Below are positions 1 through 9,636 of a DNA stretch of 57,904 nucleotides, piece after piece. A program made the translations under genes and the position numbers. A model generated the notes under the pieces. It saw only the letters and a list, made by a program, of their open reading frames with translations, was not told where the DNA came from and ran no database searches. Numbering within the stretch: position 1 is the stretch's first letter; every line of letters starts with the position of its first letter. The stretch is from a virus. Where the stretch lies: IMG/VR virus record IMGVR_UViG_3300030012_002820, positions 1 to 57,904 of that record, one strand, 5' to 3'.

Positions 1-98
1 ATTACTACAGTAGCGTTAGGGTCTTTAACTCTTATGTATTGCTCATCAGCTTTTAAATCGCCATGAAATAATTTAAAATCTTTTGCAAATAATTGTCC
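1..98. repeat. Left copy of 98-bp terminal redundancy
   Basis: These bases are identical to 57806-57903. The reading frame of the giant minus-strand gene continues in phase from position 1 into the right-hand copy, so the repeat marks a circular or circularly permuted genome, or an assembly overlap. The final window base (57904, a) differs from its counterpart at 99 (c), which looks like an end artefact. Confidence 0.95.
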
Positions 99-3000
99 CA
101 TAATAATTTTTGCATTTGTAAAAAAGCCTGTAGTTCCATCTAATTTAGCATTTTCAGATATAGCATTATATATATCTTCTTTACTAGAAATGCTAGTTTT
201 AATCTCATTGCCATCATTGTCAAATCTAGGTTTATCTGTTCTGCTTGCAAATATATCAACAGAAACAATTTTATTTACTTTTTTATATTCATCACTATTT
301 TGCCATTTTTTGACAGCACTAGCATATTTATCACTTATAAACTCAAATTGAGCTGTATCGCCATCCCAATCTCCATCTAGTACATTTTTAACATCTTCTT
401 TAGACATAAACATAGTTTCACCATGAAATCCATCATGTATTCTTTGCACTCTTCTAACAACAACACCTGTTACTTTTTGTATTGGATTTCTATGTATTAA
501 AACATTTACTTCATTATTTTCTAAAAACTCATTTAAAAGCTTAATTCTTTTATGTTTTTCTTTAGGTTTAATTCCTAATGATTCATAATGTTTTTTAATA
601 GAACCTGTTATGTTATTAGCTTTTTTATAAGCATTTTCTACTTGTCTTATAGCAACAAAATTGTCACTACTTAACATAACATTGCCTTCTTTTATATCTA
701 AATGAGCAGATGGTTTTAAATATACTTTACTTGCAGATTCATTTGTAGCTCTAGCTTTAAATAATCCATTTCTAACTAATTTACTATTTATAATAGGAAT
801 TATTTGACTTATAATAGCAGGATGAAAGATGCCTTTACCATCATCTTTAATAAGTGATACATATTTTAATATCTCTGTAGGAACTCTACCTGCTTTTACT
901 TCTGTATTAATAAACTTTTTAAAATTGCTAGAATCTTTAAATATTGATTGTATTTCTTGTATATAATGATTACTTACATTATTGTAATGTTCTTTTATAG
1001 CCTTTATTAAATCTTTTGCCTCTTTTGATTGTGACATAGAAGCCATTAACATTTCGCCTAAAGCTATTGGATGAGAAGCATCTTTTTTAGAACCTCTTTG
1101 TACATCATGTACTTTAATAGAATCTTCAGATATGTTAATTATTTTATTATCTTCAGAATATTCTTTACCAAATCTCATTTTTGCTTCATTTGGAGAAGCT
1201 ATCATATCAAATTTATTTCCATTAGCGTCAACAAAAATTCCATTTAATCCTGACCCTTGATATTCAGCAATCATTTCACCTGTTTCAGGATTACTAAATC
1301 TAATATTGTTATGTGGACTAAATTGCATATGCTTAAAAGCTATGTAATTAGCACTACCATCTGCATTAACATCTCTTTGTCTAATAAAAGTTTTAAGTTG
1401 TACAATTCTATCTGTACCTCCTAATATCTTTCTAATCTTTTTAAACCAACTTCCTGCTGTAAGAGTTGCACCATCCATATCACCATAAACACCCGCATCA
1501 ACATATTCCCCATCATACATAACTTCAACTTTAGTATCATCAGCTATAACCATAGCAGTACTATCACCTAATCCTCTTGGCTGAAATCCTTCTGCTAAAT
1601 CTATAGAAAGTCTTGTCATGCTATCTGCCACACTTTTTTCATGTATTAAATAATCAGGAGTTCTTAATTCTTGCCAAGCTATATATCTTCCAATATTAGA
1701 TGATAATTCTGCTTTTAATTTTATTGCTTGTGTAGCGTATTTTTTTATTTCTAAACCAATTTCTGACCTATTAAGGTCTTTATTGTTTTCTATAAATTCA
1801 TCTATAGTATTATTAACTAATGGATTTGCAGACCTTTCGACTTTTTCAAGATTTGACATAAATTGTTTTTTATGTGATTCATTAATATTGCCAAACTTTT
1901 CTTCATTCTCAAAAAATTCTTTATAAGAGTCTAAAGTAAGATTTAATGGTCTGTATTGTTTAGGTATAAATGAAGATATAACTGAAGCATTATCACCTAG
2001 TTTGCTGCCAACAATAACACTCATCCACGCATCTTGTATTTTATTAACTTTTTGGTCAGTTGCACTTGAATCAGATGAACGTGAAAACAAATTTTGTATT
2101 TGATTTATATATTGATTAGTATAATCATTTTCTAACTGAAGTAATTGTCCAACATTAAACTTAGCATTAGCTCTTGTCCAAAATCTTACATTATCTTTTT
2201 TTCTAACATTTGTTCTAGATATTTCTTTTACAGGTAAAAATAATAATCTAGATAATTTATCTTTTTGTTTTTCAAAAAAGTTCTTAACAACATTTTGTGG
2301 ATATTTTTTATTTGTAATTCTACTATTTGAACCTGCAAATTTAATTCCATCTCCTTTTTCATTATCAGTCATACCATCAATTGTCCACATTTGATAGATT
2401 CTAGAATCAACTGTTTGAGAACGACTATCTTCAGTATTAAATCTGCTTAGTTTATCTAAACCTTTTAGCCAATCCATTGCTAACTCATTAAATAAATAAG
2501 GATTTTCTTTTTGCAGTTTATAAACTTCTTGACCTAAAGCATTTGTTGTTTTTTCTGCAACATTTCTTGCTTTTTCAGGCTTACCTTGAATTAATGATGC
2601 TCTATTATCAGCAATATTTTTAGCCCATTGTGATAATTTTATTAAATATTCATCAAAGCTTTTGGTTGTTTTTGCCAATTTAATCATTTCAGGATAATGT
2701 TCATACTTATCTAAATATATCCCTAAAGCATCCTTGTAAAATTGTGTTATATGGTGGTCAGTAGTTACATTGGTTGCATCAGTACTTTTTTCTTCTCCAC
2801 TAGTAGCATCTTCTTGCTCTGATTTTTCAGTCATAAAATCTATAAATTGGTCGCCAACTATAGCTTCAGCACCTAACATTCTTCCTTGATAAAATTCTTC
2901 TGCTATAAATTGCTCAATATTGCTTACATCTTTACCAAAAAATCTTTTTAATCTATTAGCAAATTGTTTTAACCATATTTTAATTCTTTTACCAAGAGAT

Positions 3001-6000
3001 GTGTTTCTAGCTCTGTTTGTATAATACAAGCCAATATATTTAACTAAATTCTCTTCTGTTCCAAACTTTTTAATGCCTTGTTTTACAAGAGGGTCATTTC
3101 TAAATAGTTTAACATAAATATGTGCGTATTCGTGAGGCATTGTATCCATTCTAGCATCAGTACTTGACCAAGCTGCTAATCTTTCCATAGCAAAACCTAT
3201 TCTACGTTTGCCATACAGAGTTAAAACTCCTTGAAATGTTTTTGTATCTACAAATGGAAAATGTTTTTTAAGTCTAGATAATATTTTATTAGCTAATTTT
3301 TTATCTTCTGTTATTAAAATTTCTTGACTACTTTTATCATCTTGAAAGCTAAAATTTAAATCATCATTATTAGTTCTATCTAAAGAACGCTTATCGTCAA
3401 TTTCTTCATCTGTTGGTTTAACAGGATTTAATTCAGCGTCTACCATCCCTTGTACTCTAGCTAATATACCTTCTTCCCAAGCTTTTCTATCAGCATCAAA
3501 TTTTTCTTGTGCTGTTTTAGTAGGATTTTTTTCTAAAGCATCAGCTCGTTCTTGTAATTTTTTAGATTGTCTCTGTTCTTCATCAATTAAAGGATATGTT
3601 TTATTATTTACTTGAGCAACAATACTTTTAGTTGTTTTATTAAAACCTAGTTTTACCTTGTCTGAAACTTGAGGAACTTCTTCAACAGGAGCTTGTTCTT
3701 TAACAGAAGGTTCTTCTTTTTTAATTTCACCATCAATTAATCTTTGTGCTAACTCTGTTTTATTTTTACCTGATACAGATAGCCCTTTAGCTTTTAATTT
3801 TTCTTCTAATTGTTTTCTATTGTTATTTTTAATTAAATCTTTTACTGTTTCTCCTGATGGAGAAATAATTTCTTTAGCTTCAGGTTCATCTCCAAAATCA
3901 AATAAATCATCAACAGTTTTTGGTTTTGTAATGTCTAAAGTAGGTACACCTGCAAGAGTTTTAGGAACTGTAAAAACTCCACCTATTTTATCGCCTTTGT
4001 TATCTTGAGCTTGTAATCTATATTGATTAGCTGTTTCTCCTTCTATATATACTCTTCCACCATCCTTTTCAACATCTCGCTGTGTACGGAATAGTTTTGC
4101 AAAGGTTTTTCTATCTCCTACAGTTGTCTTTTTTGTTTTATCTTTTAAAACATCTATAGCACCTTGAGACATTTTTGCACTAGAACCTTTTTCTACTCCA
4201 TCTGTTAAAGTTGTTGGTTTTTCTGCAGTTTCTTGTTTTAGAGCTACTTCTTGCTTAGCAGGAACCCATTGACCACTTGTACCAACTCTGCTATATCCAT
4301 TATCTTCTAAATATTTAGCTAAATCTACTTCTCCTTTTAAATAACCTCCTTTAGCTTTAAGATGAGCAGCTGTATCCATAACAATAGTAGCACCTGCTTC
4401 CATTGCTTTATCTATATTTTTATAAGCACCTTGAAGAACACCGTTAACAACTGCTTGAAATGCACCACTTCTTCTTCCATTTGAAGCAATAAATATTATA
4501 TCATCAGAAGTATAATCCCCTGTATTTGCAAGACCTTCTTCTGCGTACATTTTTTGATACCTATCAGTAGAAGAGTTTTCTACACCTTGACCTATAAACT
4601 GAGTTGCTATTTTAGTTTTGACTTGTTCTTTTGGTACATATTTTATTGCTGAACCTTTAGCAACCTCTGCAATTCTTTTAGTCATTTTTTCTTGAAGAGA
4701 AGTAGTTTCTTCTTCTTGAATTACTTCTTTTTGAACAGGAGCATCTGGAACTTTTTCACCTGCTCTATCAGTAGGCTTTGCTGAAATAGTCATTCCTCCA
4801 ATTTGAATATCTCCGCCAGCTTCAGGTTCTCCAAACTTAGTATCTGTTGGTTGAGGAGTTTCTGTTTTTTGCTGTACATTAGTTGGGGTTAATTCTACTT
4901 CAGGTTCATATTCTCCATAAACAAATTGAGATGTATCATCTGTATCAAATTCTACATCAGGAGTAATTTCTTTAACGCTTCCTGTTTTAGCAAAATTAGA
5001 TAATCCTGATATGATTTGACTTTCAGTAGAGTTTTTTGGAAGATTTAATTCTTTTTTCTGTTTATTGCTTAACCCTGTATCATTTTTTATTGTATTATTT
5101 ATTTCTTCTCTTACAGCATCTAATAAAATTTCACTATTATTTGAATTTTTTACTTTGCTAATTATATCATTTTTATTTGGGCTAGAAATAACTAGTCCTA
5201 ATATTTTAGCACCTAAACCTTTTTTAGAATTAGCATCTTGTATAGCTTTACTTACATTATCTCCTCTATTAACTGATTCATCTAATACATCTTGCATATT
5301 ATCTGTAGCAGTTAATGCATCTAGATACCTAGCTTCTAAATCTGTATCATCTCTATCAATAGTTTGTACTTCCTCTGTTTCTAGAGGCGTATCTACTGTT
5401 TGTTGTTGTGGAGTTTCTGTAGTTTCTTTTTCTGCGTTTAATATAGCATTTACTAAAGGTTCTTTTCCTTGTGCTTTTGCTAAATTAGTTCTTCCAGGAA
5501 TTTGTAATTCACTTGCTCTTTGTTTTAGTTTTTCTTTACTAAGACTAGTTAGCTCATCTCTTCTTACATCTTCAATGACTGCTCGTTTTTCAGCAGTTAC
5601 ATCTGAAATATCTTCTGTAGTGACATCTGAGCCAATTAAATTCATTCCAACTTTATTTGTTAATCTAAATATAGAAAGCATACCTGTTGTTGCACCTGCA
5701 TAACCTTCTTCTAAAGCTTGTTTATCTAACCAACTTTCTTGAAATGCTTTTTGATAGGCTTCTAAAACTCCTAATTCATCATCAGCAACTTGATTTCTAA
5801 TACCATTTTGTATAACTTGTTGGGTTGTTGCTTGTGCAAATTCAGTCAAACCTTCAGAAACAGTAGTACTTAATCCATCAGCAATAGAAACTACACCTCT
5901 AGCTCCTAATTCTTTTATTCTACTTGCACCTGATTTACTGTTTACTACTGATTTAGCTAGACTTTTTCTTAAACTTGCATTAAAAGCTTCTTCTCCTATA

Positions 6001-6728
6001 CCTCCAACTTTTGCAAAAGCTTTACCGCCTAAATATTCAAAAAGCATTGACGTTGGAGTGTACAAAGCAGCTGCAACATATGCATTATCTTGAGCTTCTT
6101 CAGGAGATAATCCTTCATCATCAACTAAAGTTTTCATCATATCTACATACATACTTGTACCTTCAAGGATACCAATTGGAGCCATACCAAGAATACCTGC
6201 CCCAACAGTAGCTACAGCACCAGTACCTAATGCAGGAGCTAGAAAACTTGCACCTACTGCGCCTACAGCACTAAGAGCTAAAGATGGTATTGCCTCAGAT
6301 AAAGAACGCAAAGAAGCATCAAAGCTTGTCCATCCAGGTTCATTTTCTTTCCAAGCAACTAAAGCTTGTAAATCAGGATTAGCAGAAATTCTATCTCTAT
6401 ATATTCTATCAGCTAATTTTCTTGCGTTTTCACCTATTTGAGCATCTTGAGGATTTACCATGCCTTTAAGACCAGCCGAAGCTGTTCTAAGCATATTTTC
6501 CATTTGGAAAGCACTACGGTCAAGAAATCCAGGAGCTGCGTCATCACCAATACTATCGTATAGCTTTTCTCCAGGACTACGCATCCTAACATTTTGATTA
6601 AGAGAGGGGAAGTTATATAATGTATTTGATACTATTGCTTCATCAGACCAATTTGCATAAAATTCAGGGTCTTGATTCCTAACAATTCTAGCTAGTACAT
6701 CATCAGTTATTTTGTCTTGTTGAGCCAT
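1..6728 (-). CDS. Giant polyvalent virion protein with RNA-polymerase-like motif (residues 1-2243 of about 2678)
   Basis: The frame is open from ATG at 6726-6728 to the left edge and continues without a stop at 57805-56497, giving about 2,678 residues. Reading from the N terminus, I see an Ala/Gly-rich hydrophobic stretch (about 145-190) suited to membrane insertion, a conserved-looking globular segment (about 695-815), and a SAP-like helix pair (about 970-998, LSVSGKNKTELAQRLID). After that comes an HExxH zincin motif (MPHEYAH, H1199, E1200, H1203; possible third ligand E1225 or E1226). Near the C-terminal part of this piece, HRNPIQ (2079-2084) is followed by LDGDWDGDT, with D2120, D2122 and D2124 spaced as in the catalytic DxDGD loop of RNA polymerase beta-prime. 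The gene starts inside the stop of the upstream gene (TAATG) in the late operon. Being an internal or ejected virion protein is inferred from size, position and the polyvalent mix of domains; polymerase activity is a hypothesis. Confidence 0.85.
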   Translation of the reverse strand, partial: MAQQDKITDDVLARIVRNQDPEFYANWSDEAIVSNTLYNFPSLNQNVRMRSPGEKLYDSIGDDAAPGFLDRSAFQMENMLRTASAGLKGMVNPQDAQIGENARKLADRIYRDRISANPDLQALVAWKENEPGWTSFDASLRSLSEAIPSLALSAVGAVGASFLAPALGTGAVATVGAGILGMAPIGILEGTSMYVDMMKTLVDDEGLSPEEAQDNAYVAAALYTPTSMLFEYLGGKAFAKVGGIGEEAFNASLRKSLAKSVVNSKSGASRIKELGARGVVSIADGLSTTVSEGLTEFAQATTQQVIQNGIRNQVADDELGVLEAYQKAFQESWLDKQALEEGYAGATTGMLSIFRLTNKVGMNLIGSDVTTEDISDVTAEKRAVIEDVRRDELTSLSKEKLKQRASELQIPGRTNLAKAQGKEPLVNAILNAEKETTETPQQQTVDTPLETEEVQTIDRDDTDLEARYLDALTATDNMQDVLDESVNRGDNVSKAIQDANSKKGLGAKILGLVISSPNKNDIISKVKNSNNSEILLDAVREEINNTIKNDTGLSNKQKKELNLPKNSTESQIISGLSNFAKTGSVKEITPDVEFDTDDTSQFVYGEYEPEVELTPTNVQQKTETPQPTDTKFGEPEAGGDIQIGGMTISAKPTDRAGEKVPDAPVQKEVIQEEETTSLQEKMTKRIAEVAKGSAIKYVPKEQVKTKIATQFIGQGVENSSTDRYQKMYAEEGLANTGDYTSDDIIFIASNGRRSGAFQAVVNGVLQGAYKNIDKAMEAGATIVMDTAAHLKAKGGYLKGEVDLAKYLEDNGYSRVGTSGQWVPAKQEVALKQETAEKPTTLTDGVEKGSSAKMSQGAIDVLKDKTKKTTVGDRKTFAKLFRTQRDVEKDGGRVYIEGETANQYRLQAQDNKGDKIGGVFTVPKTLAGVPTLDITKPKTVDDLFDFGDEPEAKEIISPSGETVKDLIKNNNRKQLEEKLKAKGLSVSGKNKTELAQRLIDGEIKKEEPSVKEQAPVEEVPQVSDKVKLGFNKTTKSIVAQVNNKTYPLIDEEQRQSKKLQERADALEKNPTKTAQEKFDADRKAWEEGILARVQGMVDAELNPVKPTDEEIDDKRSLDRTNNDDLNFSFQDDKSSQEILITEDKKLANKILSRLKKHFPFVDTKTFQGVLTLYGKRRIGFAMERLAAWSSTDARMDTMPHEYAHIYVKLFRNDPLVKQGIKKFGTEENLVKYIGLYYTNRARNTSLGKRIKIWLKQFANRLKRFFGKDVSNIEQFIAEEFYQGRMLGAEAIVGDQFIDFMTEKSEQEDATSGEEKSTDATNVTTDHHITQFYKDALGIYLDKYEHYPEMIKLAKTTKSFDEYLIKLSQWAKNIADNRASLIQGKPEKARNVAEKTTNALGQEVYKLQKENPYLFNELAMDWLKGLDKLSRFNTEDSRSQTVDSRIYQMWTIDGMTDNEKGDGIKFAGSNSRITNKKYPQNVVKNFFEKQKDKLSRLLFLPVKEISRTNVRKKDNVRFWTRANAKFNVGQLLQLENDYTNQYINQIQNLFSRSSDSSATDQKVNKIQDAWMSVIVGSKLGDNASVISSFIPKQYRPLNLTLDSYKEFFENEEKFGNINESHKKQFMSNLEKVERSANPLVNNTIDEFIENNKDLNRSEIGLEIKKYATQAIKLKAELSSNIGRYIAWQELRTPDYLIHEKSVADSMTRLSIDLAEGFQPRGLGDSTAMVIADDTKVEVMYDGEYVDAGVYGDMDGATLTAGSWFKKIRKILGGTDRIVQLKTFIRQRDVNADGSANYIAFKHMQFSPHNNIRFSNPETGEMIAEYQGSGLNGIFVDANGNKFDMIASPNEAKMRFGKEYSEDNKIINISEDSIKVHDVQRGSKKDASHPIALGEMLMASMSQSKEAKDLIKAIKEHYNNVSNHYIQEIQSIFKDSSNFKKFINTEVKAGRVPTEILKYVSLIKDDGKGIFHPAIISQIIPIINSKLVRNGLFKARATNESASKVYLKPSAHLDIKEGNVMLSSDNFVAIRQVENAYKKANNITGSIKKHYESLGIKPKEKHKRIKLLNEFLENNEVNVLIHRNPIQKVTGVVVRRVQRIHDGFHGETMFMSKEDVKNVLDGDWDGDTAQFEFISDKYASAVKKWQNSDEYKKVNKIVSVDIFASRTDKPRFDNDGNEIKTSISSKEDIYNAISENAKLDGTTGFFTNAKIIMGQLFAKDFKLFHGDLKADEQYIRVKDPNATVV

Positions 6729-8494
6729 TATTTAGATGCTAATGATTCTTTTTTAAATCTATCTACTATTTCTTGTTGTTTATCTATTTGTCTTTTTAAT
6801 TGTGTGACTTTACTTGGAGATGCTCCTGCAAGTCTAGATTTTAATCTACTTAATTTTCTTTCAGCGTTTAATTGTTTTTGATTCTTTTGAGTTTCTTTCA
6901 TTTGTGAAAAAATACTTTTAACTCCACTAAAATAATCATCTCCTGTCCCAACTGATGCTCTTCCACTTAATGTACCTGTAGGAGTATTTGCAATCATTGT
7001 TGGTGGTTCTGTTGTAGTATTTTGATTTTCTATTTTTTCACCACTACTTATTTGACTTTTTATTTTTTCTACGTTTACATTAGGTGAAATATCTTTTAAT
7101 TCGTCAGGCTGTCTATCTTTAGTTGCAAACATTAAATACATTTTAGCAGCTCTAGAAATACCTTGCCTTGTAGAAAGTTCATTTCCACCGTCTTTAGGTT
7201 TATATTTTATGTTTTTAGCATTATCTCCAATTACAGAAGAGTTTTCTTGCCACCAATTTTCATTGTATTTAAAAGGATTATAAGCGTTTACAACCTTACC
7301 TGAAGAATCCATATACTTAGTACCATCAGCATAAAATAATTGATTACCTTTTTTTGAAACTGCTCCACTACTTACTAAAGCTAAAGACTCTAAATCATTT
7401 GCTGTTCCATATCTTGCTTGTGGAATAAGGTTTTTATATTTTTCAAAACCATTTCCAAATCCAAAGCTTGGTGCAAAATCAGGATAAAAAGCATTTGTAT
7501 TGCCTTGAACTAAATTCATTAATCCTTCAAAAGAAGTTCTAAGACTTGAAAGTCTTGCAGGGTCATCCATAAAATTACCTTTTTCATCAGATATAGATTG
7601 TGCTATAACTTTTAATTGGTCTTTATAGTTTCCACTATTATCAGCATATATCTTTATTTGGTCATTTTGAGTTTTTGCAAATTTTCTTAAATACTCACCT
7701 TGTAAATCATCAACTGTAGGCATACCTGCTCTTGCTGCTTGTACATCTTCAGGTACTTTAGCTAATATATTATATGCTAAATTAATATCTTCTGATTCAG
7801 CTGCTCTTCTTGCTAAATCAACCATTGTTTTTTGATTACCAACAGCAAGAGGATTATCTTGGTATCTTTTTAATTCACTTGCTACAAAATCATATCTCTT
7901 AGCTTCTTCAGTTAAAAGACTAACAGCTCTAGCATAATCTTTATTTTGTTCAGCAAATTTGCTAGTTGCTAAAGCTTGTGCATTGTCTACAATATTTGAA
8001 GTATTTCTTATATTATAACTTCCTATTTGGTCGCCTTTTGAAATAAGCTTTATATCAATCTCTTTTCTAATATTATCAAACTTTTCATTGGCATCTAAAA
8101 AAGTTTCTGTATTTTCAAGTAAATTAGTAACACCAATTATTTGTGTATCTATTGAATTTTTTTCCATAGAACCTTCTTTGTAAAGCATAGAATCACTAGA
8201 AAGCAAATCTAATGATTCTCTAATTCCTTTTAAATCTTCACGACTAACATTAGAAGGGTCAGCAAGAGTAGTAATAAGAGGTTTAAATTGTGATTCTATA
8301 TTTAAAACTTTTTGGGCTGTTTCATAATCTTCAAACTTTTCTCTTTGCCTAGCATCAGATTCTTCTTGTCTTTCTCGTTGTCTTTGTCTTTCTTCTTGCT
8401 TAAAGCCTAATTCCATTAATTCTAGAGCGTTTCTTTCACGCCTAGCGTCTTCATATTCGTTTTGTCTAAAAACTTGTGCCCAATTTGTAGCCAT
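6728..8494 (-). CDS. Probable internal virion protein, coiled coil, 588 aa
   Basis: I do not recognise a family. The N-terminal 65 residues are a very charged Glu/Arg/Gln-rich helix, the middle is mixed helical, and the last 70 residues are a Lys-rich coiled coil. Residues about 480-520 form a Thr/Pro/Asn-rich linker. It lies between a small Ala/Gly-rich protein and the giant polyvalent protein, whose ATG overlaps this stop by one base. The arrangement resembles the internal core protein cluster of podoviruses (gp14/gp15/gp16 in T7), so an ejection or core role is inferred from place and composition only. Confidence 0.55.
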   Translation of the reverse strand: MATNWAQVFRQNEYEDARRERNALELMELGFKQEERQRQRERQEESDARQREKFEDYETAQKVLNIESQFKPLITTLADPSNVSREDLKGIRESLDLLSSDSMLYKEGSMEKNSIDTQIIGVTNLLENTETFLDANEKFDNIRKEIDIKLISKGDQIGSYNIRNTSNIVDNAQALATSKFAEQNKDYARAVSLLTEEAKRYDFVASELKRYQDNPLAVGNQKTMVDLARRAAESEDINLAYNILAKVPEDVQAARAGMPTVDDLQGEYLRKFAKTQNDQIKIYADNSGNYKDQLKVIAQSISDEKGNFMDDPARLSSLRTSFEGLMNLVQGNTNAFYPDFAPSFGFGNGFEKYKNLIPQARYGTANDLESLALVSSGAVSKKGNQLFYADGTKYMDSSGKVVNAYNPFKYNENWWQENSSVIGDNAKNIKYKPKDGGNELSTRQGISRAAKMYLMFATKDRQPDELKDISPNVNVEKIKSQISSGEKIENQNTTTEPPTMIANTPTGTLSGRASVGTGDDYFSGVKSIFSQMKETQKNQKQLNAERKLSRLKSRLAGASPSKVTQLKRQIDKQQEIVDRFKKESLASK

Positions 8495-8498
8495 AATT

Positions 8499-9068
8499 TT
8501 ACCCTATTTTGTAATTAGATTGCCCTGTAAAGCCTTCCCAAAAAGTATCTGCAACACTACTTGCCTGTGTAATATTATTTTGTAGTCTTTGTTCAATATC
8601 AGCTTTTGATTTTTCGCTACCTAAAGATATTCCTTGTCTGTTTAACTCAGCTTGTTTCATTATAGAATCAACATTTGTTGAGTAATCACTATGTATTGAA
8701 GCTTTAGCTATGTCTATATTCATTTCAGCTTGTTCATTATTCGCAAATCCTGACATACCCAAATTTTGTTCTTGAGCATATACTTCATACATAGAAGCAC
8801 TACCTTTTTTTTGTAAAGTATCTGTTTGTTGTTCTAAATTTAAATTAATTTTTTCCATAGCAAGTTTATTTTCTTGCCCTAATTGTGCTCTTTCTGCTAG
8901 TGATAAGTCTTTAGCTCCTCCTACCATAGCACCTGTATCTACTTGTGATGCTTTGTAGCCTGCATATCCTTTAGCTAATACTCCCGCTCCTGCTCCTATT
9001 GCTGCTGCTGTTGTTGCTGAAGCTCCTGCAATTCCTGCTATTGCTGTTCCTAGTGCTATAAATGACAT
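8499..9068 (-). CDS. Small internal virion protein with N-terminal membrane-active segment, 189 aa
   Basis: The first 40 residues are an Ala/Gly-rich hydrophobic stretch (ALGTAIAGIAGASATTAAAI and onwards), typical of phage ejection proteins that insert into the host envelope. The rest is Gln/Ser/Asn-rich and helical, without a catalytic motif. Size, the hydrophobic start and location just upstream of two larger virion proteins make it a positional analogue of T7 gp14. This is inference; no family match was run. Confidence 0.5.
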   Translation of the reverse strand: MSFIALGTAIAGIAGASATTAAAIGAGAGVLAKGYAGYKASQVDTGAMVGGAKDLSLAERAQLGQENKLAMEKINLNLEQQTDTLQKKGSASMYEVYAQEQNLGMSGFANNEQAEMNIDIAKASIHSDYSTNVDSIMKQAELNRQGISLGSEKSKADIEQRLQNNITQASSVADTFWEGFTGQSNYKIG

Positions 9069-9069
9069 A

Positions 9070-9636
9070 TTAAACCTCTATATCTTTAAAATTTTTAGCT
9101 ATTAATTCTTTTTCTGCATCTTCTACATTTTTTGCATTAGTTGGATGCACAGTTATAAATATACAATCTTCATGTATATATATAATTCTTTTAGTTCCTG
9201 CTTTAGTTACTCCATAGTAAGGTGCTTTAATAGTAGTTTCACCTTCTTCGCTTACAATAGTCATAACACCTTTCATTAAAAAATATGCATTATCTTTTTT
9301 ATGTATTTTAGTAACTAACAATTGTCCTGCAGGATTAAATATTTCTCTTATATACAATCCATTGCAAAATTTATGCTTAATAGGATTAAAATGATTTTTT
9401 TCTAATTCACTAAAAGTTTTTTTATTAGCCTTTAAATGTTTTTCAACTTCAATTATTCCATCTTGAAATCCTTTTTTTGAAATTTCTGATGGTTTAAAAT
9501 GTATTGGTTTGCTTAAATTTCCTTGAGTTTCTACATACTCTGCAAACGACCAAGCTGTGTCAAATGAAAAAGTATGCTCTATACCTAATTCTTCTGTCAT
9601 TTCATCAAATTGTTTTTTTGCAGATTCTTTATCCAC
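9070..9636 (-). CDS. Cupin-like phage protein, 188 aa
   Basis: Residues about 85-170 read like a small single cupin barrel: a conserved G-L-Y-I-R-E-I-F-N-P-A-G strand pair, then K-I-H-K, a glycine turn (L-M-K-G), A-P-Y-Y-G and a final strand ending T-V-H-P-T. The two histidines could bind metal. Similar small cupins are common in marine phage late regions, with unknown role (general knowledge, not checked here). The N-terminal 80 residues are helical and charged. The stop lies 1 nt before the next gene and the ATG overlaps the upstream stop. Confidence 0.6.
   Translation of the reverse strand: MDKESAKKQFDEMTEELGIEHTFSFDTAWSFAEYVETQGNLSKPIHFKPSEISKKGFQDGIIEVEKHLKANKKTFSELEKNHFNPIKHKFCNGLYIREIFNPAGQLLVTKIHKKDNAYFLMKGVMTIVSEEGETTIKAPYYGVTKAGTKRIIYIHEDCIFITVHPTNAKNVEDAEKELIAKNFKDIEV

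Noticed and set aside
5065-5703. 212-residue plus-strand frame over the giant gene
   Set aside because: It is antisense to the continuous minus-strand gene, has no ribosome-binding site and shows the Ser/Leu-rich composition of a mirror frame.
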